From the NCBI RefSeq assembly GCF_000332495.1, contig NZ_AOGW02000009.1:186001-250000 (forward strand): a stretch of DNA of 64,000 nucleotides, written 5' to 3'. Source of the DNA: Leptospira terpstrae serovar Hualin str. LT 11-33 = ATCC 700639 (lineage in GTDB: Bacteria > Spirochaetota > Leptospiria > Leptospirales > Leptospiraceae). Each line of letters opens with the position of its first letter. The stretch's first letter is position 1. This document shows positions 58,151 to 64,000 of the stretch, piece by piece. The position numbers were made by a program, and so were the translations under genes. The notes under the pieces were generated by a model that worked only from the letters and a program-made list of their open reading frames with translations, was not told the origin of the DNA and did not search any database.

Positions 58151-59281
58151 TTATGCTGCGTGGGAAAGGATACTCTCTTCCAATGATTTGTATGCGGCTT
58201 TGATCCATACATCAAATTTGATTCCTGGAATGGATTGGTTTGAGTAACCAAGGGCTACTTCTGATGGAAACCCTAGACTATCCAATTCTTCGATAAACTG
58301 TTTAAAAAATTCAGAAAACACATCGAGCTTGGCATTCGAAATGATTGCCGCATATAAATTTTCTTCTAGTTGGTACAAACCCAAACCAATGACGCCGTTT
58401 TGTTTACCAAGTTCGTTTAAACCAATGGCAATTTCTGATTGGAAGTTTGTATCAATGAACTTGAATAGGATGAGAGTCACTTTTTCTTTTGACTCAAACA
58501 CTGATTTTGCCATTTGATAAAAATGAGAAACATTGTAGAGTTTGGAAATAGGATGTTTAGTTACCTTTGCATATTCTCTTTTTACCATAATCTTTTCTGA
58601 GATGATGGTTGATTTTTCCCAGTAGGATTGGATTTCTGATTCATTCCAAGACTCTTTAGTAGAAAAACATAAAAAACCGAATAACTGTGCATTCATAGTT
58701 AACGGAATGTATAACTTTCGCTTGTCGATGGAGATGGCTGGGAGTAGTTCTTTCACCTTACTTTCTTCATATTCTTCCCATTCCACTGGATTGTCATCGG
58801 TTTCCACCATCATTCCAGCCTTTTGCCAATAACATTCCTTAAACTCTTTTCCATCATAATAAACATATTGGATTGAGGTAAGTTTCTCTGTTAAAAATGG
58901 AAAAGGAAATTCTTTTACCGTTTCACAAAACAAAGATCGTTCTGCCAAATGAATTTGTTCTCTGGCAAGTAAGATGGGATCTTTTTTCCAGAGAATGTCT
59001 TTTGGTTTAGGTTCTGCATTCGAAGGTATGGATGGTAAAGACGTTTCCGTATCAAAGACCACATCTGTATGTGGATTATTTTCTAATAAAACTTCGTTAT
59101 TTAAATTAGGATCCGCATCATTCAGATGCTCAGGCTTTTGAAAATCCAAACTGTATAAAAACAACGCCAGTAACAAACAGGAAACTGCAAGAAGTGTAAA
59201 ACTCACCCAAGAAAAATAGAATGTATACTGAAGGATGACTCCGATGGTAAAAAAAATTGTGGGAATTGTATATCGTTTCAT
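58151..59281 (-). CDS. membrane protein with GAF-like and degenerate GGDEF-like domains
   Basis: A 376-residue protein with two N-terminal membrane helices (about 4-47), an acidic linker, a GAF-like region (about 105-235, LTSIQYVYYDGKEFKECYWQ and LYIPLTMNAQLFGFLCFST), and a C-terminal domain (about 240-376). That last domain follows the GGDEF secondary-structure order (KLYNVSHFYQM, VTLILFKFID, PSEVALGYSNQS, WIKAAYKSLEES) but reads YQLEENLYAAI where the catalytic GGDEF turn belongs. So cyclase activity is not expected; the domain may only bind nucleotide or a partner. It is coupled to the CheX-like gene. Confidence 0.7.
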   Translation of the reverse strand: MKRYTIPTIFFTIGVILQYTFYFSWVSFTLLAVSCLLLALFLYSLDFQKPEHLNDADPNLNNEVLLENNPHTDVVFDTETSLPSIPSNAEPKPKDILWKKDPILLAREQIHLAERSLFCETVKEFPFPFLTEKLTSIQYVYYDGKEFKECYWQKAGMMVETDDNPVEWEEYEESKVKELLPAISIDKRKLYIPLTMNAQLFGFLCFSTKESWNESEIQSYWEKSTIISEKIMVKREYAKVTKHPISKLYNVSHFYQMAKSVFESKEKVTLILFKFIDTNFQSEIAIGLNELGKQNGVIGLGLYQLEENLYAAIISNAKLDVFSEFFKQFIEELDSLGFPSEVALGYSNQSIPGIKFDVWIKAAYKSLEESILSHAA

Positions 59282-59291
59282 GGTGTCTTAG

Positions 59292-59310
59292 CCGTTACTC
59301 AATATAACGG
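59292..59310. promoter_or_regulatory. short inverted repeat in divergent promoter region
   Basis: CCGTTA, 7-base spacer, TAACGG between the divergent starts at 59281 and 59359. The half-site symmetry and position suggest an operator, but six-base repeats arise by chance and I see no second copy. Confidence 0.3.
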
Positions 59311-59358
59311 GTAAAATGGGGATTCGCTGAACTGATTTTCCCTTTCCGCTAGGGGCAA

Positions 59359-60099
59359 ATGAAACTCTATTCCGAATTAGCCGAATACTATTTTACCATC
59401 GAAGAAGCTAGCCGTAAGTTCTCGGAGGAAATCCTCTTTTTAAGAGATACCTTTAAGCGACATAAAATACATACCATTTTAGATATAGGCTGCGGGACCG
59501 GGGAACATATCAAGGAACTGCAAGGAATGGGATTCAAACCACTCGGAGTGGATGGATCTCCCCGAATGTTAGAGATCGCCAAAGTCCGGTTTCCGCATTG
59601 TCAGTTTGAGCTGGGAAAAATGGAAGTATATGTCGCCAAACAACCGGTAGATGCTGTGATTTGTTTGTATGGGACTTTTAATTATTTGATCAATGATGAC
59701 TTGGTTCAAAATTTTCTACGGAATTGTCATAAAAATTTAAAACAGGCCGGTCTTTTGGTTTTGGAAATCTGGAATGCAGACCCAATCCACAGAATCAAAC
59801 GTAAACCAATTACGACAGTAAGTAATGTGAGGCAAGGGGATACTTCGATTCGAAGAAATCGTGGATTTCGTTTAACAAGAGCAGATGATGTTGCCATTGT
59901 GGAAGTCAATTATGTATATAATTTAAATCAAAAAGATTTAAAAGACAAACATACGATGCGTGTGTTTCATTTCCCCCAAGTGCAGAATTTCTTAGACGAT
60001 AATAAGTTTGATGTCCTTCATGTTTATAGCAACTATGATGGCGAAAAATATATAAAAACGGGCGCAAGGATGCTCATTGTAGCCAAAAAGAGGTCTTGA
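59359..60099 (+). CDS. class I SAM-dependent methyltransferase
   Basis: A 246-residue cytoplasmic methyltransferase. Motif I is ILDIGCGTGEHIKEL (about 40-54), with the acidic end of beta-2 in LGVDGSPRMLEIAK and motif IV in VDAVICLYGTFNYLIND. The second half forms the usual beta-sheet closing with VLVLEIWNADPI-type LLVLEIWNADP. The methylated substrate is unknown. Start ATG 59359, close to GGGGCAA. It is followed 43 bases later by lpdA and may be read with it or not; a candidate promoter overlaps its end. Confidence 0.85.
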   Translation: MKLYSELAEYYFTIEEASRKFSEEILFLRDTFKRHKIHTILDIGCGTGEHIKELQGMGFKPLGVDGSPRMLEIAKVRFPHCQFELGKMEVYVAKQPVDAVICLYGTFNYLINDDLVQNFLRNCHKNLKQAGLLVLEIWNADPIHRIKRKPITTVSNVRQGDTSIRRNRGFRLTRADDVAIVEVNYVYNLNQKDLKDKHTMRVFHFPQVQNFLDDNKFDVLHVYSNYDGEKYIKTGARMLIVAKKRS

Positions 60100-60124
60100 C
60101 TTTCTTTTTTTTGTACGGTATCTC
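60096..60124 (+). promoter_or_regulatory. candidate sigma-70 promoter of lpdA
   Basis: TTGACT at 60096-60101, a 17-base spacer, then TATCTC at 60119-60124. The -35 is close to consensus and the -10 weak. The lpdA ATG follows 18 bases after, with GGGAGAA as ribosome-binding site. Confidence 0.35.
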
Positions 60125-60142
60125 AATCTATCGGGAGAACGT

Positions 60143-61570
60143 ATGTCTAGTCCAAACCATTTCCAAGTAATCGTAATCGGAGGAGGGCCTGGAGGTTATG
60201 TCGCTGCCATCCGTGCCGCACAATTAGGTTTGCAAACTTGTGTTGTTGAACGTGAAAAACTCGGGGGAGTTTGTTTGAACTGGGGTTGTATTCCCACCAA
60301 AGCTTTGTTAGAAAGCGCGCACGTATTAGAACATTTAAAACAGGCTGCAAGTTTTGGACTTTCTTGCGATAATATCAAAGCTGACTTTGATGCAGTCATC
60401 AAACGTTCTCGGTCTGTTGCTGACCAAATGGCCAAAGGTGTTGAATTTCTGATGAAGAAAAACAAAATCACCGTAATCAGTGGTGAGGCCAGTTTTCAAA
60501 ATTCCAAAACCATCCAAGTCAAACCAAGTTCTGGGGAGACAAATACTTATACTGCCGATTTTTTTATCTTAGCTGTGGGTGCTAAAAACAAAGCCCTCCC
60601 TTTTTTACCTTTTGACGGTAAACGTGTGTTATCTGCTAGAGATGCTATGATTGAACCAAAAGTAATTCCGAACCTGGCTATCATTGGAGCCGGTGCGATT
60701 GGTGTAGAGTTTGCCGATTTTTATGCAAGTATGGGGTCTAAAGTTTCCATCATTGAATTCCAAGACCATCTACTCCCCAATGAAGATGTAGAAATTTCTG
60801 GAGTGTTGGAACGAAGTTTTAAAAAACGAGGGATTGAGCAGTATTTAAGTTTTGGTGTGGAAACGGCCGTAGTTTCCGATTCTGGTGTGGAACTCACCTT
60901 ACAAGATCGAAAATCTGGTAAAAAAGAAAAATTAAACTTTGATAAAGTGATCGTCGGTGTAGGAATTACACCGAATACTCAGGCTATTGGTTTGGATGAA
61001 ATTGGAATCAAACTTAAAAATGGATTTGTAGACTTTGTGGGGAACTACCGTTCCACTTTGGATCATATCTATGCCATTGGGGATTGTATTCCTACACCTT
61101 CGCTTGCCCATGTGGCCAGTGCCGAAGGAATCCGAGCTGCAGAAGATATTTCCTTTCGTTTAGGCAACCCTCACCATTTACAGATTGTTAGACTGAACTA
61201 TTCTTACATCCCTGGCTGTACGTATTGCCATCCTGAAGTGGCCAGTGTGGGCCTTACGGAAGAAAAAGCAAAGGCAATGGGATATGAAATCACCGTTGGT
61301 AAATTTCCGTTCACTGCCAGTGGCCGGGCCCAAGCCCAAGGGGACACAACAGGAATGGTAAAAATTGTTTCTGATAAAAAACATGGAGAAATTTTAGGAG
61401 CCCATATCATTGGAAGTGGCGCCACAGAAATGATCGCCGAGCTGACGCTAGGTGCTAATATGGAAATTACGGTAAGGGAACTTGCCAACACTATCCATGC
61501 CCATCCTACGTTATCGGAAGGGATTATGGAAAGTGCGGCAGCGGTACTCGGAGAGGCGATTAATATATAA
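60143..61570 (+). CDS. lpdA: dihydrolipoyl dehydrogenase
   Basis: The 475-residue FAD enzyme (E3) that reoxidises lipoamide in 2-oxoacid dehydrogenase or glycine cleavage complexes. It shows the FAD-binding VIVIGGGPGGYVAAIRAAQLG (residues about 8-28, given in part), the redox-active pair in GGVCLNWGCIPTKALL (C-x4-C), the NAD-binding AIIGAGAIGVEFADFY, GDCIPTPSLAHVASAEGI and the C-terminal base histidine in HAHPTLSEGIME. No E1 or E2 genes adjoin it. It is followed 15 bases later by a small exported protein. Confidence 0.96.
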   Translation: MSSPNHFQVIVIGGGPGGYVAAIRAAQLGLQTCVVEREKLGGVCLNWGCIPTKALLESAHVLEHLKQAASFGLSCDNIKADFDAVIKRSRSVADQMAKGVEFLMKKNKITVISGEASFQNSKTIQVKPSSGETNTYTADFFILAVGAKNKALPFLPFDGKRVLSARDAMIEPKVIPNLAIIGAGAIGVEFADFYASMGSKVSIIEFQDHLLPNEDVEISGVLERSFKKRGIEQYLSFGVETAVVSDSGVELTLQDRKSGKKEKLNFDKVIVGVGITPNTQAIGLDEIGIKLKNGFVDFVGNYRSTLDHIYAIGDCIPTPSLAHVASAEGIRAAEDISFRLGNPHHLQIVRLNYSYIPGCTYCHPEVASVGLTEEKAKAMGYEITVGKFPFTASGRAQAQGDTTGMVKIVSDKKHGEILGAHIIGSGATEMIAELTLGANMEITVRELANTIHAHPTLSEGIMESAAAVLGEAINI

Positions 61571-61585
61571 GGAGAGGGAAGTTGA

Positions 61586-61885
61586 ATGGAACGATCGTTA
61601 ATTCGGATAGTATTCATCTTCTTTCTATTGAGTCTGGATTTATTTTCAGAAAAACAAGTCATGAAAGACCAAATTGATTTTTCTAAAGAAAAACCTGTGC
61701 ATCCATTCTATGATAAGTTTGGTCAAAATGGAAATTTGAATTGCAAAGAGAAACAACAGTGTATGACAAACTGTACAGGACCGGTGTTTGGATTTTCAAA
61801 CAAGTACCGCAATGCGGAATCGGCTCGGCAAGGTTGTGTTGCAGAGTGCAATCAAATCCTTTGTTTGCAAGAAGAGAAAAAGTAA
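61586..61885 (+). CDS. small exported cysteine-rich protein
   Basis: A 99-residue protein with an N-terminal hydrophobic signal (IRIVFIFFLLSLDLFSE, cleavage near residue 22) and a mature part of about 75 residues containing six cysteines (NCKEKQQC, NCT, GCV, ECN, LCL), all after residue 50. The even number and secretion suggest three disulphides or a metal site in the periplasm. It has a strong ribosome-binding site (GGAGAGGGAA) 15 bases after lpdA, so it is a real co-transcribed gene. I do not recognise the family. Confidence 0.7.
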   Translation: MERSLIRIVFIFFLLSLDLFSEKQVMKDQIDFSKEKPVHPFYDKFGQNGNLNCKEKQQCMTNCTGPVFGFSNKYRNAESARQGCVAECNQILCLQEEKK

Positions 61886-61890
61886 TACCC

Positions 61891-61948
61891 CGCGCCAGCG
61901 ATTGCAGCGGAAATCCTTTCCGTAGGAAAGATTGGAGCGTAAAGCGCG
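61891..61948. repeat. GC-rich palindromic element between convergent genes
   Basis: A 58-base composite dyad. Outer arms CGCGC and GCGCG enclose an inner hairpin AATC-C-TTTCC / GGAAAGATT with a GTA loop, plus repeated AGCG strings (CAGCG, GCAGCGG, GGAGCG). It is clearly richer in G+C than the flanks. Lacking a T-run, it is not a typical intrinsic terminator and looks more like a REP-type intergenic element or a structured RNA 3' end. No second copy is visible in this window. Confidence 0.5.
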
Positions 61949-62023
61949 ATCGGGTTAATCGTCGATTCCCTTTCACCTAACGAATCCGAGGCGCCCCTTT
62001 CTTCTATCTTCCAAAAGTGTATC

Positions 62024-62869
62024 TTAATTTTCTTTTATCTCCAAACAACGGCGAATCCAATCCCAAGTTTCCATTGGTCTTTCAAAGGGAAAAAAATGAG
62101 TGAACCCAGGGAAGATGGTGACATCGGATTTGGGATGCACTTTTGTGAGGAGGTTGGCATACTTTGGGCTACAGACTTCAAATTTTTCTGGGATCGCGAT
62201 ATGGTTTTCCGTTTTGATTCCATAAAAGTTTTTGAAGACATGGAAGTGGGCATGTCCAAAGATTCTTGCTTCCACCCTTGGGTCACAACAAAGTTTGACT
62301 TCTGCTTCGTGGCCTGTACTGATAAAACAAGAGTTTAAATAATCTTCGAAGATGGATGGTTCGAAGTTGGCAAAGGCAGGGAATTTTCGAAAGGACCGCC
62401 TAACAAGTTCAATCGATTTAAAATGAGTCCTTCTTTTTTTGGCTCCTTTTGCGAGTGGGTTTTCCAAAAATTTAGAAAGAAGGATCAACTTCCAACCAAG
62501 GATCACTGGATCCATTGCCAGAACTTTTTCAAAACGCCATGGCTCTTTCGCCGCAGCAAGGAGAGAAGAGGCTCCACCAAGGGAATGACCAATGATATTT
62601 GTCTTATGAATGGATTCATGATCGAGGAGTGCTAAGATCTGGTCTCGAAACACATTCCAATTATGAAATTGTAAACTGAACTCAGAACGACCATGTCCTA
62701 AAAAATCGGGTGCAATGATTCGGAAGTGTTTTGATAATAAATTAAAATAATTATGATAACAGCCGGCACTATAGCCATTGGCATGACAGAAAACGAGAAC
62801 AGGACCCGGAGTTTCCGAATCTAAATAGGCACATTCCCAGTTTCTGAACCGAAAGGATTTTTGTTTCAT
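62024..62869 (-). CDS. alpha/beta hydrolase
   Basis: A 281-residue serine hydrolase. FCHANGYSAGCYHNYFNLL carries the oxyanion segment after beta-3, the nucleophile elbow is IGHSLGGASSL, and the histidine is in PGFTHFFPFERP. The acid is probably Asp or Glu before the last strand. The substrate is unknown. ATG 62869 was preferred to an upstream in-frame ATG at 62923, because the family begins soon after (FRFRNWECAYLD) and the longer form would overlap the divergent transporter start. Confidence 0.85.
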   Translation of the reverse strand: MKQKSFRFRNWECAYLDSETPGPVLVFCHANGYSAGCYHNYFNLLSKHFRIIAPDFLGHGRSEFSLQFHNWNVFRDQILALLDHESIHKTNIIGHSLGGASSLLAAAKEPWRFEKVLAMDPVILGWKLILLSKFLENPLAKGAKKRRTHFKSIELVRRSFRKFPAFANFEPSIFEDYLNSCFISTGHEAEVKLCCDPRVEARIFGHAHFHVFKNFYGIKTENHIAIPEKFEVCSPKYANLLTKVHPKSDVTIFPGFTHFFPFERPMETWDWIRRCLEIKEN

Positions 62870-62917
62870 TTTTCTATTTGACCCTTCCCGATTTAGATCG
62901 GATTTTGTCTCTATCCC

Positions 62918-63307
62918 ATGCAATTCCAGGTCATCCTCTTCTTCTGTATAGCCGTATTCTTCAATGCATTGGCTAATATTTTAATCAAATCCTCTTCCTT
63001 ACAAGACCAAACAAAAACTTTGTCAGGTGGTCTTTGGGATACAATCTTTACTGTATTTAATCCTTACTTTATTGGTGGGCTTGCGAGTTTCGGTTTGGCA
63101 CTCCTTGGATATCGTTATGTACTCGGGAAAGGATTAAAACTTTCACTCGCCTATCCTGTGTTTACTTCTAGTGGTTTTATCATTGTTTTGATTGCCTCTT
63201 CTCTCTTTTTTAAAGAAAGATTGAACTTAACGCAGTGGTTGGGAATTGCATTTATCCTCATAGGCGTTTGGCTTACCGCCTTGCAAATGTTTGATGTCAA
63301 ATCGTAA
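62918..63307 (+). CDS. small four-helix transporter, SMR/EamA-like
   Basis: A 129-residue protein with four membrane helices. The first helix has NALANILIKSSS, the third YRYVLGKGLKLSLAYPVFTSSG and the fourth LNLTQWLGIAFILIGVWLTA, a pattern of half-EamA or small multidrug-resistance proteins such as ArnE/ArnF flippase subunits. The glutamate of EmrE in helix 1 is not seen (FFNALANIL), so drug export of the EmrE kind is unlikely; a lipid-linked sugar or other substrate is possible. Followed three bases later by the sulfatase-like gene. Confidence 0.75.
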   Translation: MQFQVILFFCIAVFFNALANILIKSSSLQDQTKTLSGGLWDTIFTVFNPYFIGGLASFGLALLGYRYVLGKGLKLSLAYPVFTSSGFIIVLIASSLFFKERLNLTQWLGIAFILIGVWLTALQMFDVKS

Positions 63308-63310
63308 ATC

Positions 63311-64000
63311 TTGAAATCAAAATCTGTTTTTATAAAACTTAAAACATTACTTTTTCTAATTTCTTTTCTTTTCTTTTTTCATTGTAAAAAAACAGATTCC
63401 AACACAGGTGAGGAATCTGTTTCACCAAACATTCAAAAGCGCCCTAATGTCCTTTGGATTGTGATAGATTCTTTAAGGGGAGATATCATCGGTCGGTATG
63501 GTGTCACACCTAACTTAGATTTGTTTCAAAAAAATGCAGTCCACTTCCAATACCATTTGGTCAATGCTGCCTGGACAAGGCCATCCACACTTGTGTTTTT
63601 TACTGGAAAGTATGCTTCGGCTAATCCTGTGAATTTTTGGGATTACCCCACAACCAAGTCAGAGGTAGAAGCATTTTATCGATCTGAAAAACGTCCCCTT
63701 CCTAAGTTATTAAAAGATCATTCGTTTGATACTTATATGGTAGGGAACAACCCGTTCTTGACAGATAAGTTTGGACTTGGGGTAGATGTCGGCTTTGATT
63801 CGTTATACGACTTTTCGAATTATAGTGAAGATACAAAAAAAATAACTAAAAAAACATTCGAAGTTTTGGAAGAAATTTCCGGTAAGGAAAAACCTTTTTT
63901 TCTATTTTTAAATTACAACGACCCACACAAACCCTATACCCCACCACAAGGATTCACCAATCGGATTCAAACTAATGAAATCTTAGATGAAAAAAAAAGG
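63311..64000 (+). CDS. sulfatase/phosphatase-superfamily lipoprotein, 3' end outside window
   Basis: A frame opening at TTG 63311 stays open to the right edge (230 codons), so the C-terminus is missing. A lipoprotein signal (residues 1-25, ending FFFHC) is followed by the alkaline-phosphatase/sulfatase fold: RPNVLWIVIDSLRGDIIGRYG with the first metal aspartate, then AWTRPSTLVFFTGKYAS at the nucleophile position. The C/S-x-P-S-R box of sulfatases is here T-R-P-S-T with Thr89 as candidate nucleophile, as in phosphoethanolamine and phosphoglycerol transferases. NYNDPHKPYTPP holds a further metal histidine. Close spacing to the transporter suggests an envelope-modifying pair. Confidence 0.8.
   Translation, partial: MKSKSVFIKLKTLLFLISFLFFFHCKKTDSNTGEESVSPNIQKRPNVLWIVIDSLRGDIIGRYGVTPNLDLFQKNAVHFQYHLVNAAWTRPSTLVFFTGKYASANPVNFWDYPTTKSEVEAFYRSEKRPLPKLLKDHSFDTYMVGNNPFLTDKFGLGVDVGFDSLYDFSNYSEDTKKITKKTFEVLEEISGKEKPFFLFLNYNDPHKPYTPPQGFTNRIQTNEILDEKKR

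Overview
The window reads as a chromosomal segment of a spirochaete of the Leptospira type, probably from the saprophytic side of the genus. This is inference from content, not a database result. The DNA is AT-rich and densely coding. It carries FliH and FliG-like flagellar genes, a giant transmembrane TPR protein resembling spirochaetal flagellar collar proteins, many lipoproteins with relaxed spirochaetal lipoboxes, several 7TMR-DISM sensors, a stand-alone transketolase C-terminal subunit and a phasin. No rRNA, tRNA, insertion sequence, prophage or CRISPR array was seen.

Layout. 1-4.9 kb: envelope genes (two lipoproteins, an MBOAT acyltransferase) and a coupled set of PilZ protein, atypical SDR and DUF374 acyltransferase. 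4.9-7.4 kb: metK, transketolase C-terminal subunit, clpS. 7.4-16.2 kb: an exported protein with two glycogen-binding modules, the 1209-residue TPR protein, a WecG/TagA glycosyltransferase, a membrane protein coupled to an MFS transporter, and mtnC. 16.2-23.8 kb: a nitric-oxide module (norF/norE-like genes divergent from norC-norB-norQ-norD, then nnrS and a DNR-type Crp/Fnr regulator). 23.8-29.9 kb: one minus-strand run of FliG-like gene, fliH, two 7TM sensors with degenerate kinase domains, and the regulator. 30-34.3 kb: two tandem 7TM class III nucleotidyl cyclases. 34.3-41.1 kb: aldehyde dehydrogenase, double-domain hemerythrin, gatB, and cobT-cobS-cobC. 41.3-47.9 kb: dnaE, a membrane-anchored AraC regulator, an acyl-CoA ligase. 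48.8-53 kb: an operon of an unusual sigma factor, an unknown soluble protein, a CHAT protease and a cysteine-cluster protein. 53-64 kb: phasin, mtnA-msrA, a FapA-like protein, a CheX-like protein with a GAF/degenerate-GGDEF membrane protein, lpdA, two alpha/beta hydrolases, an SMR/EamA-like transporter and a truncated sulfatase-family lipoprotein.

How the genes work together. The nitric-oxide genes form a coherent detoxification regulon. The regulator's recognition helix has the E-x-x-S-R signature that reads TTGAT half-sites. Perfect TTGAT-N4-ATCAA boxes lie upstream of norC and nnrS, and a 9/10 box lies in front of the distant double hemerythrin. NorC is unusual in carrying a second c-type haem domain.

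The two most striking observations concern signalling. First, the tandem cyclases have complementary losses: one lacks the second metal aspartate (Gly-Ser in place of Gly-Asp) but keeps the adenine-recognition and Asn/Arg residues; the other keeps both aspartates but lacks the Asn/Arg pair. This is the division of labour seen in the C2 and C1 halves of mammalian adenylyl cyclases, so an obligate heterodimeric cyclase is predicted. Second, the sigma factor has two separate HTH regions around a coiled coil and is encoded with an unknown protein and a CHAT protease with intact His/Cys, suggesting proteolytic control of transcription.
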